Shown: piece by piece, positions 22,901 to 33,011 of the stretch
Layout of the letters: the number at the start of each line of letters is the position of its first letter
How positions within the stretch are numbered: position 1 is the first letter of the stretch
Source of the DNA: Jaltomata sinuosa
Lineage: Eukaryota > Streptophyta > Magnoliopsida > Solanales > Solanaceae
Direction of reading: 5' to 3'
DNA length: 64,000 nt
Assembly (NCBI GenBank): GCA_003996215.1
Contig: QJPP01007584.1
Location: forward strand, 611,481-675,480
Program-made: the position numbers and the translations under genes
The notes under the pieces: model-generated
What the model was told of the DNA's origin: nothing
Database searches by the model: none
The model's input: the letters and a program-made list of their open reading frames with translations, nothing else

Positions 22901-22993
22901 ATGTCAACAGAAGGACATCTTCCGCAGCTCAGCTCACCGGATGTTGTTATTCCGGTGCTGCTTCGCCATATTCGTCATGATATTGCCGTTTGA
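19992..22993 (+). CDS. KAI2: KAI2 (karrikin-insensitive 2 / D14-like) alpha/beta-hydrolase receptor, three exons
   Basis: Exons are 19992-20188, 20389-20559 and 22549-22993, joining to 813 nt and 270 residues, the normal KAI2 length. The protein starts MGIVEEAHNVK. It has the oxyanion-loop HGFG (24-27), the nucleophile elbow GHSVSAM with Ser95, Asp217 in KDLAVP, and His246 in EGHLPQ: a complete catalytic triad. Pocket-lining residues known from KAI2 (Phe26, Phe134, Phe157, Phe194, Ala219) are present. Both junctions split an Arg codon AG|G (R66 and R123). KAI2 proteins bind karrikin or an endogenous butenolide-like ligand in nucleus/cytosol and, with the F-box protein MAX2, trigger degradation of SMAX1-type repressors. 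Intron 1 (200 bp) is a SINE; intron 2 (1989 bp) holds a MITE. Without splicing of intron 1 translation would stop at 20220. I assign KAI2 rather than D14 from overall sequence. No disabling change is seen. Confidence 0.95.
20196..20386 (-). mobile_element. TS/SolS-like tRNA-derived SINE forming KAI2 intron 1
   Basis: On the - strand the element starts next to 20386 with TGCACCCAAGGGTGTGACTT. It has an A-box-like TGACTTAATGG (20373-20363) and a B box GTTCAAATC (20320-20312), passes through ACACTAGGTG and GGTGCGCAAAAGCTGATCCG, and ends in an A-rich GAAA-repeat tail (20220-20196). This matches my recollection of the Solanaceae TS SINE. The 9-bp target duplication AGGTACTCT is at 20187-20195 and 20387-20395, exactly 200 bp apart. 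Splicing AG|GT in the first copy to AG|GT in the second removes the SINE plus one duplicate. Confidence 0.9.
21258..21989. mobile_element. Mutator-type MITE (732 bp) in KAI2 intron 2
   Basis: Long terminal inverted repeats of over 250 bp begin GGATCAAGTTCCTCTCCATT and end AATGGAGAGGAGCCGGATCC. A perfect 9-bp target duplication, CTAAAAAGG, lies at 21249-21257 and 21990-21998. The 9-bp duplication and long arms indicate a non-autonomous Mutator-like element. A relative with the same termini is at 49647-50399. The transcript of intron 2 would contain a long hairpin. Confidence 0.9.
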
Positions 22994-23370
22994 TTATTAG
23001 TACTAGAGTACCAGCAAGTTAAGCCCACTTTCTTGGAGTAATAATAATAAAAAGGGGTGGTGTTTTTGTTTGCAAATTGTACAAAATTGACTATCTTGTG
23101 TAAGTTAGTTGTTATCTCTCTGTGTGCTAAGTTTTAAACGAAGATGCTGGATGCATCAGCAGAAGGAACCAAAAAGGAAAAGGTCAAATATATTGAGGCA
23201 AAATGTAGGTCCATGGATGAGATTTATGAGCAGCCAGCACTTCTCTTGTTTTATGAATCCTCAGGTCTTTGAATAATTTGATTATTGGATTGCCTTTCTC
23301 CTTTTTGAGCTATTATATTAGAGTACTACGGTACTAATTAATAAATATTACTTTCTGTTTTAATTGATGT
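22994..23370 (+). terminator. Putative KAI2 3' UTR and downstream DNA
   Basis: Immediately downstream of the stop codon lies an A-rich AATAATAATAAAAAG (about 23041-23055) that could act in polyadenylation, followed by a T/G-rich stretch. No other gene is seen before the Gypsy insertion at 23371. The end of this interval (from about 23351) looks like the left end of a Stowaway-type MITE interrupted by that insertion. Confidence 0.4.
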
Positions 23371-23375
23371 GTCTT

Positions 23376-25628
23376 TGTCACGATCCAGTTCGTCGTGAGT
23401 GGCACCCACCTAACCACCGGATGAGCGAATCAATAGAGTTCAACTCTTAGCCTAGACTAACAGCCTAAAACCAGCAAACAAAAAATAAACTAGCAATTCG
23501 AATACGCAAGGAATCATATCATTAAATAAGCCTGCGGAAATTCCCCTAGAACCTGAAAGTCATCGTACCAAACGCTACCAATACTAGAGTACGGGGATAC
23601 AACCCCAAAACTTAAAACAACAAGAAATAGTCTAAGCCCGAAATAATTGGGTTGTAACTCAAAAGATAGACACCGAGGCAGCTTGGTCGAACAACTCACC
23701 CTTGGTATCTGGAACAGTCAGGCCTACAAGTGAGGTCGTGCGTCAATCGCCGGAAGATTTTCTGTACTCACAAAAAAAAAACAAGCAAGTGCAGTATCAG
23801 TACACAACCGCCGTGTACTGGTAGGATCAATCAACCAGTTCCAATAACAATGTATGAACAGTACAAGAATCAAGTAACAGTACAGGAAACACGTAATCCA
23901 ATTACCAAACACCTCTAACTACAAATCTCATCCTAACTTGTCTCTACATGCCATTCACTTCCAATACGAAAGTCACACCCTCATATCTATATAGCCCAGA
24001 CCCACTCTGGGATCCCCTCTAACCAACACCTAAGTGTTCACAAGCAACCCGGTCTACACCAAGATCAACTCTAAATCAGATACAACAATAACCCGGCCTC
24101 ACAAGGACCATAATTAAAAGTCACATCTCAATAATACAGTTCGGTCCGCTCATGGAACCAATATCAATCAACACAATGCAACAAATATTCATGCACTGAT
24201 GCAGTAAAGTAAACCCGTACCAGGCGTGGTACCCGAGCCAACCGTTGGTAATTTTTCATACCAGGCGTGGTACCCGAGCTAATCGTTAGTAATTTTTCAT
24301 ACCAGGCGTGGTACCCGATCCAACCGTTAGTAATTTCTCGTACCAGGCGTGGTACCCGAGCCAATCGTTAGTAATTTTCCGTACCAGGCGTAGTACCCGA
24401 GCCAACCGAATGCCAACAGTCCACAGTCACAATAATGAACAATTAACTTGTAAACCAACAAGCAAAAATGCACAGTTCAATAACCAGACTGATCAAACAA
24501 GACTATAAGACATTCCAATTCATCTCCCAAGCAATACATCTCATACAATCACTTAGATAAAAGTACTCAAACACATAATGCATGAAGAAATCAAGCCATC
24601 ACCTACCTTGAAATGATCCAAGCTCTACTCAACTGGAGCTTTCCCGTTCTCCGAAGTTCTTGCCGATTCTTGGTCTAAAATAACACACAATAACCAAGAA
24701 TTAATCCCCGTGGCCTACAATTTACCCGGATTACACGAGAATCCTAAACCCCAAGCCACCCATGATCATTCCACCCTTTCCTCGGGCTTTTTCACCGTTA
24801 ATTCACCTAGTTTTATCATTTTTACGGATAACATTAGAAAATTAAGGTCACATGATCATAAAACAGTAAATTTAGCAACACCCAAGAACTTCTACACATA
24901 GAATCCCCCCTTTTCTCCGGATTCTACCATCCTTAAGTCATTCCAAACCTCTCCCCAAGTCCACCCCTAGCAATTCTACCGCATAGGAAAAGTATTACGG
25001 AGTTTAGAGAGTAGAAACCTTACCTTAGGGAAGAAAAACGATGAAGAACGGAGGAAAAATGCCTGAAATCGCCCTAGTTCTTCTCCCAAACGAATTGTAG
25101 AAAACTGAACTATTTTGGGGAAGTTTTTGCATTAAATCCCGCCGGGCTCCGCTATAGCTTCGGCTTCCGCTAAAGCGGAGTCAACCGCTATGGCAGAGAT
25201 TGACCGCCTTGACTTCCGCTATAGCGGTCTTTTCATCCGCTATAGCGGAGGTCGCCACAACGGAGCCTTAGCGCTCGTCACGGACAGAATATCCGGAATT
25301 CTCCAAAATTGGTCCATTTTACAACATATTTGCTTCCCCCGACGATCCGAAACAACCCCTTCACGTCAATCTCGATTTCAGAAGATCTATTTACCCGAAT
25401 TCAATTCCAAAAAGTCCCTCGGACTCCTTTATGTATTGGCTATGTGGAAAACTAGCTCAAATCAAGACATTTAACCCAATCATTATCTAGATTTCCCTAG
25501 ACTATACCTCGCTCTAATTCTGACCGAGGCTAGTCTAGCCCAGAATTTCAAACTCCCAAACTCAGAGTTTTCTAACTCTAAAACTTGGCATGATTGGTCT
25601 ACCCGTAATGACAGACCCGGTCGTTACA
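23376..25628 (-). repeat. Gypsy 3' LTR (2253 bp)
   Basis: On the + strand it runs TGTCACGATCC to GGTCGTTACA. It contains about five imperfect ~45-bp repeats, each with TACCAGGCGTGGTACC (24216-24412), and a cluster of CGCTATAGCGG-type palindromes (25140-25270). Its outer edge is 382 bp past the KAI2 stop codon. Confidence 0.95.
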
Positions 25629-25751
25629 ATAAATACTAATTTACCCATCGTTCGTCCCCGAATGATCAAGCCCAAAATTACAAAAATAAAGGAAGGAAAG
25701 TGTAGTACCTGAATCCTCAAACAAGTGAGGGTACTTGTCCCGCATGTCCTT

Positions 25752-26108
25752 CTAGATTTTCCAAGTGGCTTCCTCAACCGGACGATGCTTCCATTGAACC
25801 TTTACCATATCAATCACCTTTGTTCTCAACCTCCGGACATCCCGATCAAGAATCAAAACTGGTTCCTCTTTATAATGAAGATCCTTATCGAAGAGAACCT
25901 CATCCCACTTGATGATGTAATCCCCATCCCCATGGTATCGTTTAAGCATGGATACATGGAATACCGGATGGACACCAGACAAACTAGGCGGCAGTGCTAA
26001 CTTGTAAGCCACTAGCCCCACAATTTCAAGAACCTCAAACGGACCGATGAACCGAGGGCTGAGCTTGCCCTTCTTACCGAACCGCATAACTCCTTTCATT
26101 GGTGACAC
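25752..26108 (-). pseudogene. Gypsy integrase C-terminus and chromodomain
   Basis: The frame includes the GPF/Y-type module (KLSPRFIGPFEVLEIVG), the linker VHPVFHVSMLKRYHGD, and a chromodomain-like tail (EEPVLILDRDVRRL, then VQWKHRPVEEATWK). Chromodomains direct integration towards particular chromatin. The frame reads WKI then a stop, where the + strand homologue at 41009-41368 continues as WETEKDMR, so the last ~20 residues are lost. Confidence 0.85.
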
Positions 26109-26371
26109 TTTGAACAGTACCTATTCACCAATCTGAAATTCCATGTCCCGGACCTTGTGATCTGCGTATTCTTTCTGCCTGCTTTGGGCGGCTAACAATT
26201 TGGTTTGAATGCCTCTTACCTTTTCCTGTGCTTCCCTTACCAAGTCCACGCCCAGAGGCTTTACATCACCTTCCTCAAACCACCAACCGGTGATCTACAA
26301 CCTCTCTCATACAATGCCTCGAATGGTGCCATGTCAATACTGAAGTGGTAGCTATTGTTGTACGAGAATTC

Positions 26372-26929
26372 TCACAATGGTAGAAACTGGTCCCAATGAC
26401 CCCCGAAGTCCATCACACATGCTCTCGGCATGTCCTCCAATACCTGGATCGTCCTCTCCGAATGACCATTAGTCTGAGGATGGAAGGCTGTACTAAAGGT
26501 GAGTTGTGTATCCAACTCTTCATGTTGCTTGCCCCAAAATTTAGAGGTGAACTGTGTACCCCTGTCTGAAATGATGGACAGTGGTACTCCATGCAATCTC
26601 ACAATTTCCTTCACGTAGATCTTAGCCAACTGTTGCAAATTGTAATCTACCCTGACCGGAATGAAATAAGCGGACTTGGTCAGCCTGTCGACAATGACCC
26701 AAATTGATTCATACCTCCCCAATATCTTGGGAAGACCCACCACAAAATCCATGGCTATCCTCTCCCACTTCCACTCGGGAATGGGCATTCTCTGAAGTAG
26801 ACCTGCAGGTCTCTGATGCTCATACTTTAACTGCTGGCAGTTCTGACACTTGGACACAAAATTAACTATGTCCCTTTTCATCCCGGGCCACCAGTAACGC
26901 TGCCTCAAGTTCCGGTACATTTTGGTCAC
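26372..26929 (-). pseudogene. Gypsy integrase core
   Basis: Contains RQRYWWPGMKRDIVNFVSKC and CQNCQQLK (zinc-binding part), AMDFVVGLPK (first Asp), IISDRGTQF (second Asp) and NGHSERTIQVLED (Glu). The D-D-E set is therefore present. The frame is separated from the chromodomain and RNase H frames by stops. The + strand copy at 40004-40957 is longer and very similar. Confidence 0.85.
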
Positions 26930-27106
26930 ACCTGGATGAATTGAGTACCGCGAACCGTGAGCCTCTGCTGAGATATTCTGAATTATGTCATCAACCCAAG
27001 GAACACAAATCCTCCCCCTGAAATTTAGTACTCCACCAGAGTCTAGCGTAATGTCCCTGGCCTCCCCGGATATTACCTTACCCCGGAGCTTACTCAGTTT
27101 CGGATC

Positions 27107-27895
27107 CTAAAACTGCTTGGCCTTTATCTCCTCTATGAAGGTGGCCTTGACCTCAATGCTGGCCAACAATCCACCTTGTTCTGAAATACCCAAGTGCATG
27201 AAGTTGGACTCTAACGCCTGAATTTCCTTTGCTAGTGGTCGTTTGGACACCCCCAAACAAATCAAACTACCCATGCCAACTGTCTTCCGGCTCAATGTGT
27301 CTGCCACCATATTAGCCCTACCCGGATGGTATTGAATAGTCAAATCATAGTCCTTTAACAATTCCATCCACCTTCTCTGCCTTAAATTCAAGTCCTTCTA
27401 AGTGAACACATGCTACAGATTGCGATGATCGGTGAACACCTCACACTTGACACCATAGAGATAGTGTCTCCAAATCTTGAGTGCAAAAACCATCGCTGCC
27501 AACTCTAAGTTGTGAGTCGGGTAGTTCCTCTCATGCACCTTCAACTGACTAGATGCATAGGCTATCACATTACTGTCCTGCATCAACACAACACCCAAAC
27601 CAGAATGTGAAGCATCACAGTAAACAATAAAATCTTTACCTTCAACCGGCAAGGACAAAATAGGAGCCATGGTCAGAAGTGTCTTGAACTTTTGGAATCT
27701 CTCCTCACACTTGTCAGACCACATGAATGGTACATCTTTCTGTGTCAGCCTAGTCAGATGAGTAGCAATAGACGCAAAATCCTTAACAAACCTCCAGTAG
27801 TACCCTGCGAGCCCAACAAAACTCCTCACCTCTGTCACAGAGCTAGGTCGGGCCCAACTCTTGACTGCCTCAATCTTCTGAGGGTCTACCATCAC
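27107..27895 (-). pseudogene. Gypsy RNase H region
   Basis: Two adjoining frames. 27895-27413 has SFVGLAGYYWRFVKDFA (end of reverse transcriptase), then FIVYCDASHSGLGVVLMQ (first RNase H aspartate), ASSQLKVHERNYPTHNLELA (Glu) and FTDHRNL. 27391-27107 has RRWMELLKDYDLTIQYHPG and ANMVADTLSRK. An in-frame stop near 27405 separates them. Confidence 0.85.
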
Positions 27896-27901
27896 CCCCC
27901 T

Positions 27902-29317
27902 TTATGACACTACATGTCCCAATAACGCAACCAAAGTCAACCAAAATTCAGACTTGGAGAACTTCGCATAAAGCTTTTGACGTCTCAGTATGTCCAGCAT
28001 AATACGAAGATGATTAGCATGCTCCTCCCTACTCTTGGAGTAGATCAAAATATCATTAATAAAAATGATAATGAAGGAATCTAAATACGACTTAAATACC
28101 CCATTCATCAAACTCATGAATGTTGCCAGCACATTAGTCAAACCAAACGACATCACTAAGAACTTGTAATGCCCATATCGGGTTCGAAAAGCAGTCTTAG
28201 AAATGTCCTCAGACCTAATCTTTAACTGTTGATACCTCGACCTCAAGTTAATTTTTGAAAACACCGATGCACCCTGGAGTTGGTCAAATAGATCATCAAT
28301 ACGGGGTAGTGGATACTTATTCCGGATGGTAACCTTGTTCAACTGCCTATAATCTATGCACATCCGCATACTACCATCCTTTTTCTTTACGAATAAGACC
28401 GGAGCACCCCAAGGCGAAGCACTGGAAAAGATAAATCCCTTATCTAGGAGTTCCTGCAGCTCAGTCTTAAGTTCCCTTAACTCTGCCAGAGCCATACGAT
28501 ATGGAGGAATGGAAATAGGACGAATGTCTGGCTCCAAATCAATACAAAAGTCTATATCTCTGTCCGGAGGCATACCAGACAAATCTGCTGGAAACACCTC
28601 TTGAAACTCAGAAACCACTGGAACTGACTCAATAGACGGGAACTCCACACTATCATCCCAGAGATGAGCCAAGAAGGATAGACACCTTCTCCCCACTAGC
28701 TTCCTAGCCCAAATAAATGATATGACCTTAACTGTCTTAGGCCTGTACACACCTTCCCACTCTAGCCTATCCTTACCCGGAATCTCTAGAGCCACAGTGT
28801 TGGTGTTATAATTTAACACAACATGATAAGGGGATAACCAGGTCATACCCAAGATAATATCAAAATCAACCATATCCAGGATTATCAAGTCTACCCAAGT
28901 ATGCAACCCCACAAACACAACAGAACAATCCCGGTAAATATGAGTCACAACCACAGACTCTCCATCTGAGGTAGAAACATGGATAGAGAAATCAAGGATA
29001 TCACATATCAAGTCCAGACCCAATGCAAAACTCACACACACATAAGAATATGTAGAACCTGAGTCAAATAATATCAAAGCCATTTTATCGCAGACAAGAA
29101 TGGTACCTGTGATCACCGCATCTGATGCTTCCACCTCGGTCCTCCCTGGAAATGCATAGCAATGAGCTCGATCATCAATCCGGGCAACTTCCCAGGCTGT
29201 CTGCGTTGCACCCCTACCTGCACCGCCGTTCTCTCTGTTTCCCCGGCCTCCCTGCAAGTTACCTCGCCCACCCTGTAGATGACCTCTAGCATTACCACCT
29301 CTACATGCCGGGACCAC
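27902..29317 (-). pseudogene. Gypsy protease-reverse transcriptase
   Basis: A 471-residue open frame. The protease part has LILFDSGSTYSYV and later DFDIILGMTWL. The reverse transcriptase part runs from PISIPPYRMALAELRELK through VKKKDGSMRMCIDYRQLN. It then shows two telling substitutions: the first catalytic region reads SKINLRSRY where SKIDLRSGY is usual (Asp to Asn), and the catalytic Y/F-x-D-D box reads FINDILIYS instead of FIDDILIYS (Asp to Asn). The enzyme should therefore be dead even though the frame is open. The frame ends within the thumb region. Confidence 0.85.
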
Positions 29318-29329
29318 TACTCTAGACTG

Positions 29330-29942
29330 CTACTGACCTTGATTACATGTCTGCCTGAGTGGGAGATCCCTCTTAAAATGGCCCAGATCACCACAATGAA
29401 AGCATCCACGGTCAAGTATATGCCTGCTAGCAGATGTATAGGACGTTCCCTGGCCTCTAGGAGCTGAAGACTGATGATTAACTCCCTGATGACCACCTGT
29501 AGCAGTTGGCAGAGCTGACTGAATAGGACGGGATGAGTATGCCTGCTGATTCTGGCCCCCTGGAGTACGAACCACTAAAATTTCCCTCATTCTGGGGCTT
29601 CTTGGCTAAAGCCTTAGCCTGCCCCGCTTGCTTGACCCCTTCTAACTTCTTAACATAGTTCGTCACTGCATTGAAGCCCTTTCCTGAAGAAGTCATGTGA
29701 ATGGAAAATACCTGTAAATCAGTGTTCAGACCCTTCACAAACAATCGGACCCTCTCCTCTTCTGAACCCAACAATTGAGTAGCATAACGAGACAAAGCAA
29801 GGAACTTAGCCTCATAAGCTGAGACTGACATGGTTTCCTGTTCCAAATGCAAGAAATCATCCTTCTTCCTGTCTCTCAAGGTATGAGGTACGTACTTCTC
29901 TAGGAAGAGAGCATTAAACTCCTCCCAAGTCAAAGCAGGCAA
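29330..29942 (-). pseudogene. Gypsy gag, C-terminal part
   Basis: 29942-29478 holds the capsid segment (TWEEFNALFLEKYVPHTLRD, then FLHLEQETMSVSAYEAKF, then GLNTDLQVF), typical of Retrotrans_gag. The overlapping frame 29590-29330 carries the zinc knuckle CFHCGDLGHFKRDLP, in which the last cysteine of CCHC is replaced by Leu. A frame change between the two shows decay. Confidence 0.8.
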
Positions 29943-30040
29943 TGTAGATGGTCTGCACTCTACCTGAGTCCTCCACTATTGCTTAGCGTCATCCTGCAGC
30001 TGAAATATGATAAACTCAACCCCATGCTACTGTACGATAC

Positions 30041-32220
30041 TGTAACGACCGGGTCCGTCATTATGGGTAGTCCAATCGTGCTAAGTTTTAGAGTTAGAAA
30101 ACTCTAGGTTTGGGAGTTTGAAATTCTGGGCTAGGCTAGCCTCAGCCAGTTTTGGAGCGAGGTGGAGTCTAGAGAAATCCAGGTAAGGATTGTTTTATAT
30201 GTATTGTGTTAAGCTAGTCTTCTGCGTAGCCAAGACATAAAGGAGTCCGTGGAACTTTTCAAAATCGAATTTGGGTAAGTAGAACTCCCGGAATCGTGTT
30301 TGACGTGAAAGGGTTGTTTTGAGTCATCGGGGAAAGCAAGTGTGTTGTAAAATGGCCAAAAGTGAAATTTTTTTAGACATTCTATCCGTGACGAGCGCAA
30401 TCATCCGCGGTAGCGGCCTCCGCTATAGCGGTGAAAAATACCGCTATAGCGGTGGTCAAGGCAGTCAACACCGCTTAAGACTGCTATAGCGGAAGTCGTC
30501 TGCTATAGCAGAGCGGGGACCGCTATAGAGGGCTGACGGGATTTTAATGCAGAAACATTCCCCAAAACATTCAGTTTTCATAATTTCATTTTGGGAGAAG
30601 GGCTAGGCGATTTTTCTCCTTTTTCCTTTGATTTTCTTCCCTAAGTTAAGGTTTCTACTCCCCAATCTTTGTACTGCGTTTCCTATGCGGTAGAATTGCT
30701 AGGAGGAAATTTGAGAAAAGGTTGGAATAACCTAGGAATGGTAGAATATGGGGAAGGAAGGGGATTCTAAGCATGAATGTTCTTGGGCATTGTTAAAAGC
30801 ATGTTATTATGATCATAGGTTGTTAAATTCTCTATTTTTATCCGTAAAAATGATAGAAGTAGGTGAATTAACGGTGGAAAAGCTCAGAAAAAGGGTGGGA
30901 TGATCATGGGTGGCCTGGGGTTTGGGGATTTGGTGTAATCCTAGTATTGTGCAGGCCTTGTGTGTTAATTGTATGTACTAATATGTTAATTTAGACCAAG
31001 AACGAGAAAGGAATCCGGAACACGAGAAAGCTCGGGTTGAATAGAGCTTGGATCATTTTGAGGTAAGTGATGGCTTACGATTTCTGTGAATGTTGTATAT
31101 TCTTGTACTCATATCTAAGTGCTTGTATGAATTACATTGCTTAGGGGAGTTGTGTAGAATGTCTAAGGTTCTTGCTTTACAGTCTGTGATTGAAGGGTGT
31201 TGCTTGTTGGTTTACAAGTTGTTTGATCATCTATTTGACTGTGAGTTGTTGACATTCAGTTGGCTCAGGTACCATGCCTGGTACAGGTATAACAAATGGT
31301 TAGCACGGGTACCACACCTGGTACGGGTATACTAACGGTTGGCCCGGGTGCGACGCCTGGTACGGGTTTACTTTTATTGCATTATTGCATTTTTATCATT
31401 GTGTTGCATTGATTGATATTGGTTCCGTGAGTGGACCAGGCTGATTATGGAAATGTGTTATTGGTTTGGTGGTCCTTGAGTGGCCGAGAATTTCTGTATA
31501 ACTGTTGTGTTGGTCTTGGTTTAGGCCGGGTTGTTAATTGACATTTTGTGTTGTCTAGAGGGGATCCCAGGGTGGGTCCGGGCTAGACGGGAAGGTATAG
31601 TTATTGGTATATAGTTGTGGCTTAGAGTATCGGTGGTGGATTTCATGCGGGAACAAGCTAAGTAGAGACTTGTAGTCTAAGTGTGTCTGTTAATATTGTT
31701 GCATGTCTTCCATACCTTTTACTTGATATTGTCATACTGTTTATACACTGTTTATCTGAAAACTGGCTGATGATCCTACTAGTACACAGTGGTGGTGTAC
31801 TGATACTGCACTTGCTTTCCTTTTGGTGAGTACAGAAAATCTTCCAGCGGCTGAGACGCGACCTCATCTATAGCACCGGCGATTTCTGACTTCAAGGGTG
31901 ACCTGCTTGATCAAGCTACCTTGGATTTATCTCTAGAGTTTCAGCCCACTTGTTTCGGGTTTAAAACTACTTCCGTATTTTCTTTGGGGTTGCATTCCCG
32001 TATTCTAGATATTGGTAGTAATGTTTGGTACTGTGACTTTCAGTTTCTAGAGGGATTTTCCGCAGGATGATATTAATGCTATAGTTCTTACTTATTAAAT
32101 TGCTAGTTTACTTCTGTTTTGCTGGTTTTAGGCTGTTAGTCTAGGCAAAGGGTTGAACTCTATTGGTTCGCTCATCCGGGAGTTGGGTGGGTGCCACTCA
32201 CGATGGTCTGAGTTGTGATA
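30041..32220 (+). mobile_element. Solo Gypsy LTR inserted antisense in gag (2180 bp)
   Basis: Runs TGTAACGACCGGGTCC to GTTGTGATA on the + strand, opposite to its host, with a perfect 5-bp duplication GATAC (30036-30040 and 32221-32225). It belongs to the same LTR family as its host but carries no interior, so it is what remains after recombination between two LTRs. It includes the TACC..GGTACC repeats (31263-31370) and CCGCTATAGCGG palindromes (30405-30530). Confidence 0.92.
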
Positions 32221-32225
32221 GATAC

Positions 32226-32790
32226 CCAACTTGTGCAACCTCTCATAACAATCCAAGATGAACTCATAAGCATCCTCTCTATCAGTACCCTGAAACATCG
32301 GAGGCTTCAGCTTGAGAAACTTGGTCAGCATCTCATGTTCATTTACGGTCATCACCGGGCCTAGCATTAGCCTGAAGAAATAATTTGTGCCTGAAGATGC
32401 ATCCATCCTAGGCGCCGTAGTAAATGCTGGTTGAGTATCCCAAGCCTAATTTGCAAATGCCGCGGGTATGGCTTCAGTACCAACCAACCCACTCAAAATA
32501 TTCCAAGCCTGCTGAAAGGCTTCTGGTGTCATAGTAGGAAGGGCTGCACCCCTAACTGGTGTCGCCTCCGCCTGTTCCTCTTCATCCTCTACAACAACTT
32601 CCACATCCTCGACAACCTGATCCTGAGGTGGGGGAGGGGTTGCCTCTCGCTCTCCTACAGCAGCTTGAGCCCCACCCCTGGCAGGTGTGGTTCTCCCTCG
32701 TCCTCTGCCCCTTCCCCTATCTATGCCACGAGCTGCCGGGCCCGCTGCTGGGACCGTTGGTCTCTCTCCATTGTTTCTTGTATTAACCAT
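32226..32790 (-). pseudogene. Gypsy gag, N-terminal part
   Basis: Translation starts at 32790 (MVNTRNNGERPTVP), followed by an Arg-Gly-rich run (RGIDRGRGRGRGRTTPARGG), an acidic stretch (EDVEVVVEDEEEQAE) and MTPEAFQQAWNILSG. A stop occurs at about 32446. The frame then resumes at 32406 with MDASSGTNYFFRLM and MLTKFLKLKPPMFQGTDRED, running into DCYERLHKLGI, where the solo LTR interrupts it. The rest of gag continues at about 30035 downwards. Confidence 0.8.
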
Positions 32791-32994
32791 CTGTGGACAG
32801 AAGAGTGAATGAGGTTAGATAACAATTTGTATCACAAGATACCAATTGGAATCAAAGTTATAGCACGAAGGAAGGAAGGAAAAGATAGTTTTTCCTAAAG
32901 CCCCATAGCCTCTAGAAGAAAAGTACGGATGTCTCCGCACCGTTCTGCAAAACTCTACTAGACTTTTTTTGTATGACAAGATCAACGAACCTAG

Positions 32995-33007
32995 GGCTCT
33001 GATACCA
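32995..33007 (-). other. Gypsy primer-binding site
   Basis: On the - strand TGGTATCAGAGCC lies 4-5 bases inside the 5' LTR. It is complementary to the 3' end of initiator methionine tRNA, the usual primer for plant LTR elements. Confidence 0.9.
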
Positions 33008-33011
33008 TCTT

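Noticed and set aside
24216..24412. Regular repeats with spacers that resemble a CRISPR array
   Set aside because: The repeats lie in an LTR, recur in every LTR copy, and the 'spacers' are also similar. The window is plant nuclear DNA and has no cas genes.
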